From NCBI GenBank assembly GCA_946554445.1, contig CAMNSD010000031.1, positions 1 through 50,634 of the forward strand: a stretch of DNA of 50,634 nucleotides, in the 5' to 3' direction. The position numbers were made by a program, and so were the translations under genes. Positions 1 through 9,143 of this stretch are shown here, one piece after another (position 1 is the stretch's first letter; each line of letters begins with the position of its first letter). The stretch is from an uncultured Lachnospiraceae bacterium. Lineage in GTDB: Bacteria > Bacillota > Clostridia > Lachnospirales > Lachnospiraceae. The notes under the pieces are model-generated. The model ran no database searches. It was given only the letters and a program-made list of their open reading frames with translations, and had not been told where the DNA came from.

Positions 1-1709
1 ATACCTACAACGTACCCAGAATGGCATTTATTAATAAGATGGATATCTTAGGTGCTAATTTCTTTGGCGCTGTAGAGCAGATTAGAACAAGATTAGGTAA
101 AAACACGATCGTCTTACAGCTGCCTATCGGCAAAGAGGACGATTTCAAGGGAATCATCGATCTGTTTGAGATGCAGGCATATATCTATAATGATGATAAG
201 GGCGAAGACATCTCTATCACAGAGATTCCGGCAGATATGGTAGATCAGGCAAATGAGTACCGCGATGAATTGATCGAGAAGATCTGCGAATTAGATGACG
301 ATCTTACCATGATGTACCTGGAAGGTGAGACACCTTCTGTGGAACAGTTAAAAGCTGCATTGCGTAAAGGTACCTGCGAATGTAAAGCGATTCCGGTATG
401 CTGCGGTTCCGCATACAGAAACAAGGGCGTTCAGAAACTTCTGGATGCAGTCCTTGAGTATATGCCGGCACCTACAGATATCGCGGCTATCAAAGGTACA
501 GATATGGACGGCAACGAGGTTGAGAGACATTCATCCGATGAGGAGCCTTTCTCCGCATTGGCATTTAAGATTATGGCCGATCCTTTTGTAGGGAAATTGG
601 CGTTCTTCAGAGTGTACTCGGGTACCTGCAATTCCGGTTCCTATGTATATAATGCAACCAAGGATAAAAAGGAGCGTATCGGACGTATCCTGCAGATGCA
701 TGCGAACAAGAGAGCGGAACTTGATAAAGTTTATTCCGGCGATATCGCGGCAGCAGTAGGATTTAAGTTCACCACAACTGGCGATACTATCTGTGACGAG
801 CAGCATCCTGTTATCCTGGAGTCCATGGAGTTCCCGGAGCCGGTTATCGAGCTGGCAATCGAGCCTAAGACCAAAGCAGGTCAGGGCAAGATGGGTGAGG
901 CATTGGCAAAACTTGCCGAGGAGGATCCTACCTTCCGTGCCCATACAGATCCGGAGACAGGCCAGACCATCATCGCAGGTATGGGAGAACTTCATCTGGA
1001 GATCATCGTAGACAGATTACTGCGTGAGTTCAAGGTAGAGGCAAACGTAGGCGCACCTCAGGTTGCATACAAAGAGACCTTTACCAAACCTGTGGATCAG
1101 GAATACAAATATGCGAAGCAGTCTGGTGGTCGTGGACAGTACGGTCACTGTAAAGTCAAATTCGAGCCCATGGATCCCAACGGAGAGGAGACGTTCAAGT
1201 ACGAATCTTCCGTGGTCGGCGGTGCGATTCCGAAGGAATATATCCCGGCAGTGGGCGAAGGTATCGAGGAGGCTTCCAAAGCAGGTATCCTTGGCGGATT
1301 CCCTGTACTTGGTGTATATGCTAACGTATATGACGGTTCCTACCATGAGGTAGACTCTTCTGAAATGGCATTCCACATCGCAGGTTCCATGTGCTTCAAG
1401 GAGGCTATGAAGAAAGCGAACCCTGTTCTGCTTGAGCCTATCATGAAAGTGGAAGTTACCATGCCGGAAGAATATATGGGCGATGTCATTGGTGATATCA
1501 ACTCCCGCCGTGGACGTATCGAAGGTATGGAAGATATCGGCGGCGGCAAGATGGTCAAAGGTTATGTACCGCTTGCTGAGATGTTCGGTTATTCCACAGA
1601 CTTACGTTCCAAGACACAGGGCCGTGGCAACTACTCCATGTTCTTTGAGAAGTACGAGCAGGTTCCTAAGAATGTCCAGGAAAAAGTATTGGCGGCAAAG
1701 AGTAAGTAA
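1..1709 (+). CDS. fusA: Elongation factor G, 5' end outside window
   Basis: EF-G is the ribosomal translocase GTPase of translation elongation and recycling. The reading frame is open from base 3 (codons for T-Y-N-V-P-R before the first in-window Met at 21), so the start and the first part of the G domain, including the P-loop, lie upstream. Visible parts are the NKMD guanine-specificity motif at 39-50, the rest of the G domain, and domains II to V through the usual C-terminal segment ending in AAKSK. The gene sits 116 bp before tuf in the same direction, the typical rpsL-rpsG-fusA-tuf arrangement. Base composition and codon use match a highly expressed housekeeping gene. Identification is secure; only completeness is limited by the window edge. 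Confidence 0.98.
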   Translation, partial: TYNVPRMAFINKMDILGANFFGAVEQIRTRLGKNTIVLQLPIGKEDDFKGIIDLFEMQAYIYNDDKGEDISITEIPADMVDQANEYRDELIEKICELDDDLTMMYLEGETPSVEQLKAALRKGTCECKAIPVCCGSAYRNKGVQKLLDAVLEYMPAPTDIAAIKGTDMDGNEVERHSSDEEPFSALAFKIMADPFVGKLAFFRVYSGTCNSGSYVYNATKDKKERIGRILQMHANKRAELDKVYSGDIAAAVGFKFTTTGDTICDEQHPVILESMEFPEPVIELAIEPKTKAGQGKMGEALAKLAEEDPTFRAHTDPETGQTIIAGMGELHLEIIVDRLLREFKVEANVGAPQVAYKETFTKPVDQEYKYAKQSGGRGQYGHCKVKFEPMDPNGEETFKYESSVVGGAIPKEYIPAVGEGIEEASKAGILGGFPVLGVYANVYDGSYHEVDSSEMAFHIAGSMCFKEAMKKANPVLLEPIMKVEVTMPEEYMGDVIGDINSRRGRIEGMEDIGGGKMVKGYVPLAEMFGYSTDLRSKTQGRGNYSMFFEKYEQVPKNVQEKVLAAKSK

Positions 1710-1825
1710 TGCAAAGAAAATGCTTGAAAAACTTGGCAATCTTTAATATAATCAAAGATAGCTGATTAATTATGGATTATTTGTTGTAACAAAGAAAGTA
1801 AATTATTTTAAGGAGGACTTTAGAA

Positions 1826-3013
1826 ATGGCTAAAGCTAAATTTGAAAGAACCAAACCCCATTGTAATATTGGTACCATTGGTCATGTCGATCATGGTAAA
1901 ACCACTCTGACAGCAGCAATCACCAAAGTGCTTTCCGAGAGAGTTGCTGGTAACACAGCTACAGATTTCGAGAATATCGATAAAGCTCCCGAAGAGAGAG
2001 AAAGAGGTATCACAATCTCTACCGCTCACGTTGAGTATGAGACAGAGAAGAGACACTACGCACACGTTGACTGCCCTGGCCATGCTGACTATGTAAAGAA
2101 CATGATTACCGGTGCAGCACAGATGGACGGCGCTATCCTTGTAGTAGCTGCTACAGACGGTGTTATGGCTCAGACAAAGGAGCACATCCTTCTGTCCCGT
2201 CAGGTAGGCGTTCCTTATATCGTAGTATTCATGAACAAGTGCGATATGGTTGACGATCCTGAGCTGCTTGAGCTGGTTGAGATGGAGATCACAGAGCAGT
2301 TGGAAGAGTATGAGTTCACAGACTGCCCGATCATTAAGGGTTCCGCTCTGAAAGCTCTGGAAGATCCTAACGGCGAGTGGGGCGACAAGATCATGGAGCT
2401 CATGAGCACAGTTGACGATTATATTCCGGATCCTCAGCGTGATACAGATAAGCCTTTCCTTATGCCTATCGAGGATGTATTCTCTATTACAGGCCGTGGT
2501 ACCGTTGCTACTGGTAGAGTAGAGCGTGGTACACTGCATATGTCTGATGATGTAGAAATCATCGGTGTTAAGGAAGAGACACAGAAATCTGTTGTAACCG
2601 GTATCGAAATGTTCCGTAAGCTGCTTGACGAGGCTCAGGCTGGTGATAACGTAGGTGTTCTGCTTCGTGGTATCCAGAGAACAGATATCGAGAGAGGACA
2701 GGTTCTTGCAAAACCCGGTACAGTTACCTGCCACAAGAAATTTACGGCTCAGGTATACGTACTGACCAAGGACGAGGGTGGTCGTCACACACCTTTCTTC
2801 AACAATTACAGACCTCAGTTCTATTTCAGAACAACTGATATCACAGGCGTATGTAATCTGCCTGAGGGTACAGAGATGTGCATGCCTGGTGATAACGTAG
2901 AGATGACGATTGAGTTGATTCATCCGATCGCTATGGAGCAGGGTTTGACATTTGCTATCCGTGAGGGTGGCAGGACTGTTGGTTCTGGTCGTGTGGCTAC
3001 TATCATTGAGTAA
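1826..3013 (+). CDS. tuf: Elongation factor Tu
   Basis: EF-Tu is the GTPase that delivers aminoacyl-tRNA to the ribosome. The 395-residue protein has full family length, with the P-loop GHVDHGKT at residues 19-26, the switch I RGITIS motif, DCPGHADY, and NKCD, followed by the two beta-barrel domains and the conserved end [17 protein letters not shown] upstream of ATG 1826 fixes the start. It follows fusA by 116 bp with no obvious terminator between, so the two are probably co-transcribed, and a strong terminator follows. The last 57 bp of this gene recur at 13283-13339 as a diverged fragment (see that entry). Confidence 0.99.
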   Translation: MAKAKFERTKPHCNIGTIGHVDHGKTTLTAAITKVLSERVAGNTATDFENIDKAPEERERGITISTAHVEYETEKRHYAHVDCPGHADYVKNMITGAAQMDGAILVVAATDGVMAQTKEHILLSRQVGVPYIVVFMNKCDMVDDPELLELVEMEITEQLEEYEFTDCPIIKGSALKALEDPNGEWGDKIMELMSTVDDYIPDPQRDTDKPFLMPIEDVFSITGRGTVATGRVERGTLHMSDDVEIIGVKEETQKSVVTGIEMFRKLLDEAQAGDNVGVLLRGIQRTDIERGQVLAKPGTVTCHKKFTAQVYVLTKDEGGRHTPFFNNYRPQFYFRTTDITGVCNLPEGTEMCMPGDNVEMTIELIHPIAMEQGLTFAIREGGRTVGSGRVATIIE

Positions 3014-3036
3014 TTAGTAAGAAGCTAGATTTTATG

Positions 3037-3068
3037 GGGCTTTCTGGATTTTCAGAAAGCCCTTTTTT
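3037..3068 (+). terminator. Rho-independent terminator of the fusA-tuf operon
   Basis: A perfect 10-bp stem (GGGCTTTCTG at 3037-3046 with CAGAAAGCCC at 3053-3062), a 6-nt loop and six T follow, 23 bases after the tuf stop codon. Confidence 0.95.
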
Positions 3069-3097
3069 ACTAAAATGATAACCTTGATTTAAATAAG

Positions 3098-3119
3098 TGG
3101 TTCTAAAATGGTTCTAAAA
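3098..3119. repeat. Two tandem copies of an 11-bp repeat
   Basis: TGGTTCTAAAA occurs twice head to tail at 3098-3108 and 3109-3119, just upstream of the promoter of the RelA/SpoT-domain gene. It could be a protein-binding site or a junction scar. No function is shown by the sequence. Confidence 0.5.
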
Positions 3120-3128
3120 GAAAAATTA

Positions 3129-3157
3129 TTGCCTTAGTTGAATGACCTTGATATAAT
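3129..3157 (+). promoter_or_regulatory. Sigma-70-type promoter of the RelA/SpoT-domain gene
   Basis: TTGCCT (3129-3134), a 17-bp spacer and a perfect TATAAT (3152-3157), about 60 bp before the start codon at 3221. The gene unit therefore has its own promoter and does not rely on read-through from tuf. Confidence 0.6.
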
Positions 3158-3220
3158 ATTAATGTGTATGTAATAAATATACAAGTCATATAATATAGTG
3201 AGAGATACTGGGGGAAGAAA

Positions 3221-4210
3221 ATGCAGATTGATGAAATCACGAAAATTATTCGTGAAGCAGAACTAGAAGACAAATATGAGATGGTTGTAAGAAAAGGACC
3301 AGATTTAGATAAACATTTATTGAAAATCAGTGAGCATTATTGGACAAGAAAAACAGCATATTTAAAAAAATGTGAATCAACAGCACAGCAATTATTAATG
3401 ACAATCTTAACAGATAGTGAACTGAAAGAAATTCATTCAGCACGTTATCGGACAAAAACGGTTGAGAGCTTATTAACAAAATATGTGAAAAAGAAAGCTT
3501 TGCTACCGGAAGAACCTGGGAGTGATTATAATATTGAAAAATATCGTTCCATGGATAAGGATAATTATTACAAGATAATTACAGATTTGATTGGTATTAG
3601 AATTTTAATACGTTATCAACAACAGTGGGAAATCGTTCATAAGTGGATTTGGGAGAATTTTTATAAAGAAGATAAATCTTATATAAAGAATTGGATTGAT
3701 GATTATCCATCTGGTGATACAGACGATTTTTTGGTTGAAAAACCTAAATTATATTTACGGGAAGCAAAAGACTTGCCGATGTATCAAAAGTTTGGAAAAG
3801 ATATTTTTGAACCACATATTTCCAATGAAGGATATAGCAGTATACATTATCTCTTATGGTACGATGGAAAGTATGTTGAGGTACAGGTAAGGACAATTTA
3901 TGATGAGGCATGGGGTGAGTGTACACATGATTTGGTTTATAAGTGTAAAAATAAAGCAAGACGAGTGGAATTAGAGAGGCTATCTGAATGTCTTGCAACG
4001 CAAACCCAGGCGGCGGGAATGATTTCTGATATCATGTTTGATAAATCTAAAATAACATCTAAGAAAGCAGAGATAAAAGATTTACCATTAAAAAAAGATG
4101 GCACTTTGGATAAAGCAAAATTTGAAAAATTGCAGAAACGTGTTCAAAATATTAATGAATCTCAAAAGCAGACAAAAAAATTTGATGGTGCTATTGATAA
4201 TTTAATTTAA
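3221..4210 (+). CDS. RelA/SpoT nucleotidyltransferase-domain protein, possible toxic small alarmone synthetase
   Basis: A 329-residue protein with the synthetase core of the RelA/SpoT family: DLIGIRI at residues 122-128, GYSSIHY at 204-210 and EVQVRT at 220-225, all typical of (p)ppGpp synthetases that move pyrophosphate from ATP to a nucleotide. There is no HD hydrolase domain and no TGS/ACT regulatory region, so it is a stand-alone synthetase. The C-terminal 80 residues are Lys-rich and charged. GGGGG lies before ATG 3221. Two small genes follow closely and all three are much more AT-rich than tuf, suggesting transfer. Stand-alone synthetases with small partners are often toxSAS toxin-antitoxin or anti-phage modules. 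That role here is inference; a housekeeping small alarmone synthetase is the alternative. Confidence 0.8.
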   Translation: MQIDEITKIIREAELEDKYEMVVRKGPDLDKHLLKISEHYWTRKTAYLKKCESTAQQLLMTILTDSELKEIHSARYRTKTVESLLTKYVKKKALLPEEPGSDYNIEKYRSMDKDNYYKIITDLIGIRILIRYQQQWEIVHKWIWENFYKEDKSYIKNWIDDYPSGDTDDFLVEKPKLYLREAKDLPMYQKFGKDIFEPHISNEGYSSIHYLLWYDGKYVEVQVRTIYDEAWGECTHDLVYKCKNKARRVELERLSECLATQTQAAGMISDIMFDKSKITSKKAEIKDLPLKKDGTLDKAKFEKLQKRVQNINESQKQTKKFDGAIDNLI

Positions 4211-4230
4211 AGGGAGGGAAGATATTTAAA

Positions 4231-4431
4231 ATGGAAAATGCTAAAAAATTTATAGAATTGTTAGAAGAAGGAAGGATTAGAAAACATATTCTCCCTAATA
4301 ATGCACCAGATTATTCATATAACCAAGAAAAAAAGGATTTGGAGAATTATCGTTTTTTTGCGAATAGCTTTGCTTTAGATGAAATAATGAAATGTGAGGT
4401 GGCATTTTATAATGGCGATGAACAAATCTAA
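4231..4431 (+). CDS. Small hypothetical protein downstream of the RelA/SpoT-domain gene
   Basis: A 66-residue acidic protein that I do not recognise, beginning MENAKKFIELLEEGRIRK. An AGGGAGG ribosome site at 4211-4217 precedes the ATG, with slightly long spacing. It lies 20 bp after the RelA/SpoT-domain gene and overlaps the next gene by 20 bp in another frame, so translation of the three is probably coupled. There are no membrane segments. Low GC matches its neighbours. Position and size would fit an antitoxin, but nothing in the sequence proves it. Confidence 0.6.
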   Translation: MENAKKFIELLEEGRIRKHILPNNAPDYSYNQEKKDLENYRFFANSFALDEIMKCEVAFYNGDEQI

Positions 4432-4963
4432 CTATGATTATGAAGAAATTATTGAACACTTTGGAAAAGAAAAAATTATGAGCAGATTTAATACGCTTGA
4501 GGAGTATTTAAATATCTTTATAGAACGTAGTAAATTTAAAAATAATGTTATGATATCCTATAGTTTGTTAAATCAAGCTGTTATAGATTATTTTGCAGAT
4601 ATTGATCGTTTAAAAAATTTTCATCATATAGAAAAGATAAATTTTATAAAAGTTCATGCTTATTCGGCATATTGGTTATTACGTCGTAAGCCAATTCAAA
4701 TTATAGATGATAATGATGATACAGAATTAGCATTTATGAATGAAAATTTTGTTGCGTCATATTTGTTACAATTTTTGCGTGGTGAAAATCGCGGTGTTGT
4801 TATTAAAAAAACTGATAGATTGGATTATGATGAATTTGTTGAAAACTTAAAATATGTTTTAAGATATCGCATGGTTACCCCTCAAATGTTGGAAACTTTT
4901 TTAGAAAGCTATACTGCTGGACGAATTTTTGAAAGATCAATTGGAATTGAAGACGAAACATAA
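4412..4963 (+). CDS. Hypothetical protein, third gene of the RelA/SpoT-domain unit
   Basis: A 183-residue protein, probably mostly helical, with no family I can name. The start at 4412 is preferred over the upstream in-frame ATG 4394 because GAGGTGG sits about 9 bases before it. It overlaps the preceding 66-residue gene by 20 bp and ends just before a terminator, closing the unit. Content is rich in Asn, Ile, Lys and Tyr, reflecting the AT-rich DNA. There is no signal peptide or membrane segment. Together with its neighbours it may form a three-part toxin/antitoxin or abortive-infection system; this is inference from layout. Confidence 0.65.
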   Translation: MAMNKSNYDYEEIIEHFGKEKIMSRFNTLEEYLNIFIERSKFKNNVMISYSLLNQAVIDYFADIDRLKNFHHIEKINFIKVHAYSAYWLLRRKPIQIIDDNDDTELAFMNENFVASYLLQFLRGENRGVVIKKTDRLDYDEFVENLKYVLRYRMVTPQMLETFLESYTAGRIFERSIGIEDET

Positions 4964-4990
4964 TAGGTGTAAGCAATTTATACGATATAA

Positions 4991-5033
4991 AAACCTGCTA
5001 AGAAAAGTACTTGATTTTTGATAGCAGGTTTTT
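4991..5033 (+). terminator. Terminator closing the RelA/SpoT-domain unit
   Basis: AAACCTGCTA (4991-5000) pairs with TAGCAGGTTT (5022-5031), continuing into a short T run, 27 bases after the last stop codon. An A-rich 5' side means it could also stop transcription from the other side. Confidence 0.7.
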
Positions 5034-5440
5034 GTTCGCTGCCACTCTGATTTTTCTTAAATTGTCGCTCTAAATGTTCATTTCGGAGTTTCATTCTTGT
5101 AGCATTGTCTATATCCTCATACATTTTTTTGTCACTGGCGAGGTGGAGTAATCAGCAGTTTTCTGTTTTTTCCAAATATCAAACATATTCTTTAGCGTAA
5201 AGTAAGATTCAAAACCTTCCCGGCTCTCATTCGGCGAAGCAAGAAATTGACACATATCTGCATTATATAAGTGTACTTTTTCATTCCAATAGAATTTAAT
5301 ATTGGCATGCCAACAGTTATCTTCGATTTCTATGTTTCCGCAGATTGTAATCCTGAATCAGATATGAATGTCCTAGCACCTGTTTGCCAGTTCTTGAGTG
5401 CATTAGAATGGCAGTACCTGTGAGTGGTGGCATTCAAAAC
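5034..5440 (-). pseudogene. Decayed accessory gene with frameshifts
   Basis: On the minus strand protein-like sequence continues across at least two frame changes. Pieces read ALKNWQTGARTFISDSG, then DNCWHANIKFYWNEKVHLY, then MYEDIDNATRMKLRNEHLE. The first break is near 5340, where a stop follows in one frame and similar coding continues in another; the second is near 5130, in a run of A. I do not recognise the family. The composition suggests a plasmid- or element-borne accessory protein. No intact gene exists in this stretch, which lies between the RelA/SpoT-domain unit and a transposase-like remnant. Confidence 0.5.
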
Positions 5441-5850
5441 GAGCTCCGCCGGGACCGGGCTCAGAGAAATATATCCTCCTATCTGTTCAGATAGTCAGTT
5501 TAAGGCACATCTAATGGTAGGCCGGACGTTGTATCCGGAACAAGAGCCGCCACCATGTCTTGCATAGGAAAGTATGGCAGCGATGCCTCCTGAAAGCCTG
5601 TAATAACTGAAATGTACCTGCTCCCTTATCAGAGCCACTTTTTTATGATAGAGACCTTTAGGGCATTTGTCTCCGGCTTCATGGACTAGAGGGCAAGTAA
5701 AATTCCTCGATGAGCCATCAGGAAAAGTAGGGTACTGCGAGCCTGACGACATTCTCCCTGGAACGGATCTTTTTATTTGTGGCGAGCATCATGGGATGTT
5801 CTGTGATCCCATAGACCAGCACCAGATGTGTGTTAAGTAAACTGATGAAT
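5441..5850 (-). pseudogene. Transposase-like remnant
   Basis: Minus-strand translation contains VYGITEHPMMLATNKKIRS followed by a YFS-stop-WLIEEF segment, which resembles the C-terminal part of DDE transposases where a YFSRW-IEE motif follows the second catalytic region. It is interrupted by several in-frame stops below 5700 and has no intact start. The assignment rests on remembered family resemblance, not a search, so it is tentative. It fits the broken genes on both sides and points to past insertion-element activity in the accessory region. Confidence 0.35.
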
Positions 5851-5874
5851 ATGCATGTGGAAGGTTTATTAGTT

Positions 5875-6618
5875 ATGCAGGGGGAATCTATAGAAGATAA
5901 TATGATTGAATGGATCAATGATGCTACAGTAATAAGAGTGTTCTCCTATTATAGACAAAAAACGTCTATAATAGGAGAATTTATTGTGCAAAGCAATAAG
6001 GATGAAAAGGAATTTGATACAAAGAAATTTCGAGAGATTAAGGCATTAGCAGAGAGTATGGCAAGCTTATATAGACAGGCATTTTTAGTGTATAAACCTA
6101 TTGTAGATGATTTATGTTCAGGAAGGAAAGTGGAGAGCAAAGAGTTGGAAAATGTATTAGATGGATTGGTATCTATGTGTATGAGTTATGACATTTATTT
6201 AAAAGATCCTGTAACAAAGAAAACGGCGGAAGTTCCGGGACATTTGATGAGAGGCGGAACATTTATGGCGAATTATCATCCGGAAAGCGGTACATTTACG
6301 CCTGCGTTGAATACAGAGGCATGGCTTAACATTACATATAACTATGGACACTATTATTATGAAGTGAATAAGGAAGAGGGAATTAGGGGAATTTATGGCA
6401 AAACTGGTCTTGACAGCATTCCAATACTTGAAGGAATGATTACATTTATTGAGAAAATTCCACCAACGAGAAAAGAAGATATAGAATTTGAGGTTAGCGA
6501 GGGAGATACAAGCGATTGCGGGCTTAGAACTTGGGCCCCTAATGTCAAACTTTTTACATTTCATGTCGTAAAACGATACATTTCAAGAAGAAGATGCATA
6601 AACAGGATTCAAATATGA
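5875..6618 (+). CDS. Hypothetical protein, probably truncated at its 3' end
   Basis: About 247 residues from ATG 5875 (GGAAGG upstream); a GTG at 5830 is an alternative start. I do not recognise the family. The middle has a conserved-looking stretch around GGTFMANYHPESGTF and an aromatic-rich part (YNYGHYYYEV). The last 16 or so residues, rich in Arg, are encoded inside the 1-kb duplicated segment that begins at 6570, so the native C-terminus has been replaced at the duplication junction. A perfect 16-bp inverted repeat lies inside the frame at 5941-5979. The gene may be a non-functional remnant. Confidence 0.4.
   Translation: MQGESIEDNMIEWINDATVIRVFSYYRQKTSIIGEFIVQSNKDEKEFDTKKFREIKALAESMASLYRQAFLVYKPIVDDLCSGRKVESKELENVLDGLVSMCMSYDIYLKDPVTKKTAEVPGHLMRGGTFMANYHPESGTFTPALNTEAWLNITYNYGHYYYEVNKEEGIRGIYGKTGLDSIPILEGMITFIEKIPPTRKEDIEFEVSEGDTSDCGLRTWAPNVKLFTFHVVKRYISRRRCINRIQI
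5941..5979. repeat. Perfect 16-bp inverted repeat inside a reading frame
   Basis: TTCTCCTATTATAGAC (5941-5956) and its exact reverse complement (5964-5979) flank a 7-nt A-rich loop. There is no T run after it, so it is not a standard terminator. It could be an insertion scar, an operator or an mRNA hairpin. Confidence 0.8.
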
Positions 6619-7578
6619 TAAAGTTTATCCAGAATACATTCCCAATCTAAAACTTACTGGGGGCATAGGCTGGCAATTTGTTTTATGCTGGTTGATGATG
6701 TATGGTGAAAACAAAATAAATAGGCGAGGAGAGATGAATATGGGATTATTTACAAACAAGGATAAGGCGTGTCCAATATGCGGAAAAGGGACGCCGAGAC
6801 TTTTTGCGACAAAGATTGAGGGGGCGCCAATTTGCAGTGAATGTAATAATAAGATTCTTGCAGATCAGGGAATGGTTGACAAATGGACATTCGAGAATCT
6901 GAAAGAGCATTTGGCATACCGCAGTGAGAACAAAAAACTTGTGGAGAATTTTACCCCTACCCGGACAGTCACACATGAGCGGGAGATGGTGATTGATGAT
7001 GTGAATCAGCTGTTTTATTTCAAGAGTTGGATCGAAGATAATCCCCCGGTGTTTAAGTTCAGCGATATTACGGGCTTCAATATACAACTCGGATGCGATA
7101 CGGTGGAGACTTGGTGCAAAGGGATGGAGCGCACACCATACCAACCGGCGAGCAATGGTATCCTCGCAGGAATCTCTATGCTGGCCAGTCTTGCAGGCGC
7201 TAATAAGGACGATAAGGATGAGAGCATGTATGATAATCTGAATGTCCGGCTTCAGATCGACACACCCTATCTCCATGAATATGAGCTTTGCAGTATCTCT
7301 GTGAGTGGTCAAAACCAGACGGCTTATATGGATGATGTGGCTCGGCAGATGAGTAAGGTCAATTCGCTCTGTAATCTTCTGATTGCATTGTCAAAGGAGG
7401 CGGACAATGGCATAGGAACAGCGTCTGGCAGCGCTGGTGTACAGACAGGTACCACAACCGATACGAATCAGGTTGTTGCTGATCTGAAGAAATTCAAAGA
7501 ATTGATGGAGGCTGGTGTGATATCTGCCGAAGAGTTTGAGGCAAAGAAAAAACAGCTTCTGGGGATTTGAGACAGGGG
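6570..7578 (+). repeat. 1-kb duplicated segment, copy A
   Basis: This segment matches 12177-13184. The shared part starts at AAAACGATACATTTC and ends at GAGACAGGGG right after the stop codon of the zinc-ribbon/SHOCT gene. By eye the coding part is identical, while the roughly 165 bp upstream of the gene differ at about five positions plus a one-base length change. The left edge cuts into the preceding reading frame. Confidence 0.95.
6740..7570 (+). CDS. Zinc-ribbon (DUF4428-like) and SHOCT-domain protein, copy A
   Basis: A 276-residue cytoplasmic protein. The N-terminus carries two CxxC pairs (C11/C14 and C32/C35, in CPICGKGTP and ICSEC), a zinc ribbon like DUF4428. The middle has no motif I can name and includes an Ala/Gly-rich stretch. 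The C-terminal 30 residues (LKKFKELMEAGVISAEEFEAKK) form a SHOCT helix pair, a short oligomerisation or targeting module. ATG 6740 is preferred over 6734 because AGGAG at 6727-6731 then has normal spacing. A protein-identical copy is at 12346-13176. A rho-independent terminator follows. The exact role is unknown; such proteins are common in gut Clostridia and are sometimes linked to phage or stress regions. Confidence 0.8.
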   Translation: MGLFTNKDKACPICGKGTPRLFATKIEGAPICSECNNKILADQGMVDKWTFENLKEHLAYRSENKKLVENFTPTRTVTHEREMVIDDVNQLFYFKSWIEDNPPVFKFSDITGFNIQLGCDTVETWCKGMERTPYQPASNGILAGISMLASLAGANKDDKDESMYDNLNVRLQIDTPYLHEYELCSISVSGQNQTAYMDDVARQMSKVNSLCNLLIALSKEADNGIGTASGSAGVQTGTTTDTNQVVADLKKFKELMEAGVISAEEFEAKKKQLLGI

Positions 7579-7584
7579 GTAAAA

Positions 7585-7617
7585 AGAGTTTTCCGGAAAT
7601 TCGGGAAGCTCTTTTTT
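7585..7617 (+). terminator. Terminator after zinc-ribbon/SHOCT copy A
   Basis: AGAGTTTTCCG (7585-7595) pairs with CGGGAAGCTCT (7602-7612), with two G-T pairs, then six T. It lies outside the duplicated segment, so copy B lacks it. Confidence 0.8.
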
Positions 7618-7749
7618 GAATGGAATTGATGCTGTATATTTGATGCAATAAAATTCCGAATATGATAAAATAAATATACTTAAAGCAAATAATTTTTAGA
7701 AAATGGTCTTAAGTCGAAATATATTTAAAAAATAGGAGGGTGACTCTTG

Positions 7750-7767
7750 TTGATATTAACATATCAA
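7750..7767. promoter_or_regulatory. Short palindrome upstream of the small membrane protein
   Basis: TTGATAT-TAAC-ATATCAA is a perfect 7-bp inverted repeat 20 bp upstream of the start codon at 7788, placed like an operator. The binding protein is unknown. Confidence 0.4.
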
Positions 7768-7787
7768 TGTGAGATAAGGGGGATAAT

Positions 7788-8138
7788 ATGGCAGCAGAAA
7801 TCGTAATTTCATTAGTAGTAATGCTGATCGGTATAGCGCCCATTATAGTCATAGGAATTGTCCAGTACCGGAGTAAGGAGCCGGTTGGCTTCTACTCAGG
7901 AAAGAAACCGCCTCAGAAAGAGCAGCTTATAGATGTAAAAGCCTATAATCAAAAGCATGGTCTTATGTGGATTGCATTAGGAGTGGGATTTATTGTCTGT
8001 TTCGTATGTGGGCTTGCTTTTGGAGGTTTGGTTGCAGGATATTTGTGTATGGCTGAAATCATAGGCGGTATATTGGGGATGATTGCCTATCATGAGAAAT
8101 TGGAGCGCAGGTATTGCAAAAAAGGAAGTGACCAATGA
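7788..8138 (+). CDS. Small membrane protein, DUF3784-like
   Basis: A 116-residue protein with an N-terminal membrane helix (residues 4-26), a cytoplasmic-looking loop with YRSKEPVGFYSGKKPP, and two more hydrophobic segments (about 59-98). It resembles the small DUF3784-type membrane proteins of Firmicutes, whose function is unknown. GGGGG lies before the ATG. A paralogue with the same length and order of motifs is at 14548-14898, but with an amber codon at position 26, where this copy has Gln. In both places the gene lies downstream of a copy of the zinc-ribbon/SHOCT gene, so the pair may have been duplicated together. Confidence 0.75.
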   Translation: MAAEIVISLVVMLIGIAPIIVIGIVQYRSKEPVGFYSGKKPPQKEQLIDVKAYNQKHGLMWIALGVGFIVCFVCGLAFGGLVAGYLCMAEIIGGILGMIAYHEKLERRYCKKGSDQ

Positions 8139-8226
8139 GGGGGTGTTTTGCTATACTCATTCTATCTCTACAGAATTATTTTGCGATAAACAGTCTGTGT
8201 TAAAATAGTAGGAGAAATCTCAAGAA

Positions 8227-9093
8227 ATGAATAATCTATACGAATATATTGATCCGCTCACATCACCTTATGAGGCGTTTTGCTTTGACAGTGATGGGCA
8301 TACGCTTCCGATTCCCGCACACTGGCATTATTATGTGGAGATTCTCTATCTTCTTGAGGGAACTGCAAGGTTGACCATTGACAATGTGGTGAGAATATGC
8401 GAGAAGGGCTCCGTGCTCCTGTTTCCACCCAAATGCGTTCATGCTATCGGTATTGCTGGGGAGGAGCGGATACGTTACTATGTGGTAAAATTTGATCCGG
8501 CGATTCTACCGATCTGTCATATGGACAGTATGAACCTGCGCTCCGCCCTGCAGGGGATCAGCACATCCGTGTACCCCTGCTGTTTTTCGCCGGAGCAGAT
8601 TGCGGATATGGAGCTTAGGCCGTTGTTTGAGGAGATTGTCAGGGAGTATCAGGATAAGGCGTATGGCTATGCCATGATTGTCACAGCGGATCTTAGAAAC
8701 GTGATGGGAAAGTTTGTCAGACAATGGCAAAAGGATGGTTATTTTCTCCAGGCGCCGGAGATTCATCCGTCCTACGAGCTTAGTTTTGACATGATTTCCG
8801 AATATATTGACCAGCATTATTTTGAGGAGTTGACTGCGCAGAAGCTGGCGTCCATGTGCAATATGTCCCACTCTACGTTCTCGATGAATTTTCACCGGCG
8901 ATACGGCATGACCTGTCGGGCGTATATCAATATTACCAGAATCAATGTGGCGGAAAACATGCTCCTCTTTTCCAATCATGATGTGGCATTTATTGCTCAG
9001 GAGGTGGGGTATTCCGACTGCAGTTATTTTATACGCTGTTACAAGAAAATCAAGGGGATTACACCCAAACAGGCAAGAAAAGCCGGGAGGTAA
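8227..9093 (+). CDS. AraC-family transcriptional regulator
   Basis: A 288-residue regulator. The N-terminal half is a cupin-like sensor (HWHYYVEILYLLEG, then a GSVLLFPP strand). The C-terminal 100 residues have the two helix-turn-helix units of the AraC family (LTAQKLASMCNMSHSTFS and VAFIAQEVGYSDCSYFIR), ending in the usual GITPKQ-R segment. Such two-domain AraC proteins usually sense sugars and activate carbohydrate genes. It converges with the beta-mannosidase gene, so that enzyme is a plausible but unproven target. Its stop codon lies inside a terminator hairpin. Confidence 0.92.
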   Translation: MNNLYEYIDPLTSPYEAFCFDSDGHTLPIPAHWHYYVEILYLLEGTARLTIDNVVRICEKGSVLLFPPKCVHAIGIAGEERIRYYVVKFDPAILPICHMDSMNLRSALQGISTSVYPCCFSPEQIADMELRPLFEEIVREYQDKAYGYAMIVTADLRNVMGKFVRQWQKDGYFLQAPEIHPSYELSFDMISEYIDQHYFEELTAQKLASMCNMSHSTFSMNFHRRYGMTCRAYINITRINVAENMLLFSNHDVAFIAQEVGYSDCSYFIRCYKKIKGITPKQARKAGR

Positions 9094-9122
9094 CGTACAA
9101 GGTGCGTATCTCCCGGCTTTAT
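9081..9122 (+). terminator. Terminator overlapping the end of the AraC-family gene
   Basis: AGCCGGGAG (9081-9089) pairs with CTCCCGGCT (9110-9118), followed by a T/A-rich tail. The left arm is formed by the last codons of the gene, so the hairpin includes the stop codon. Confidence 0.75.
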
Positions 9123-9143
9123 TATATAGGAAATTCTTTTGCA

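Noticed and set aside
1820..2923. Long minus-strand frame opposite tuf
   Set aside because: Codon bias of the highly expressed tuf leaves the complement open; no motif supports it.
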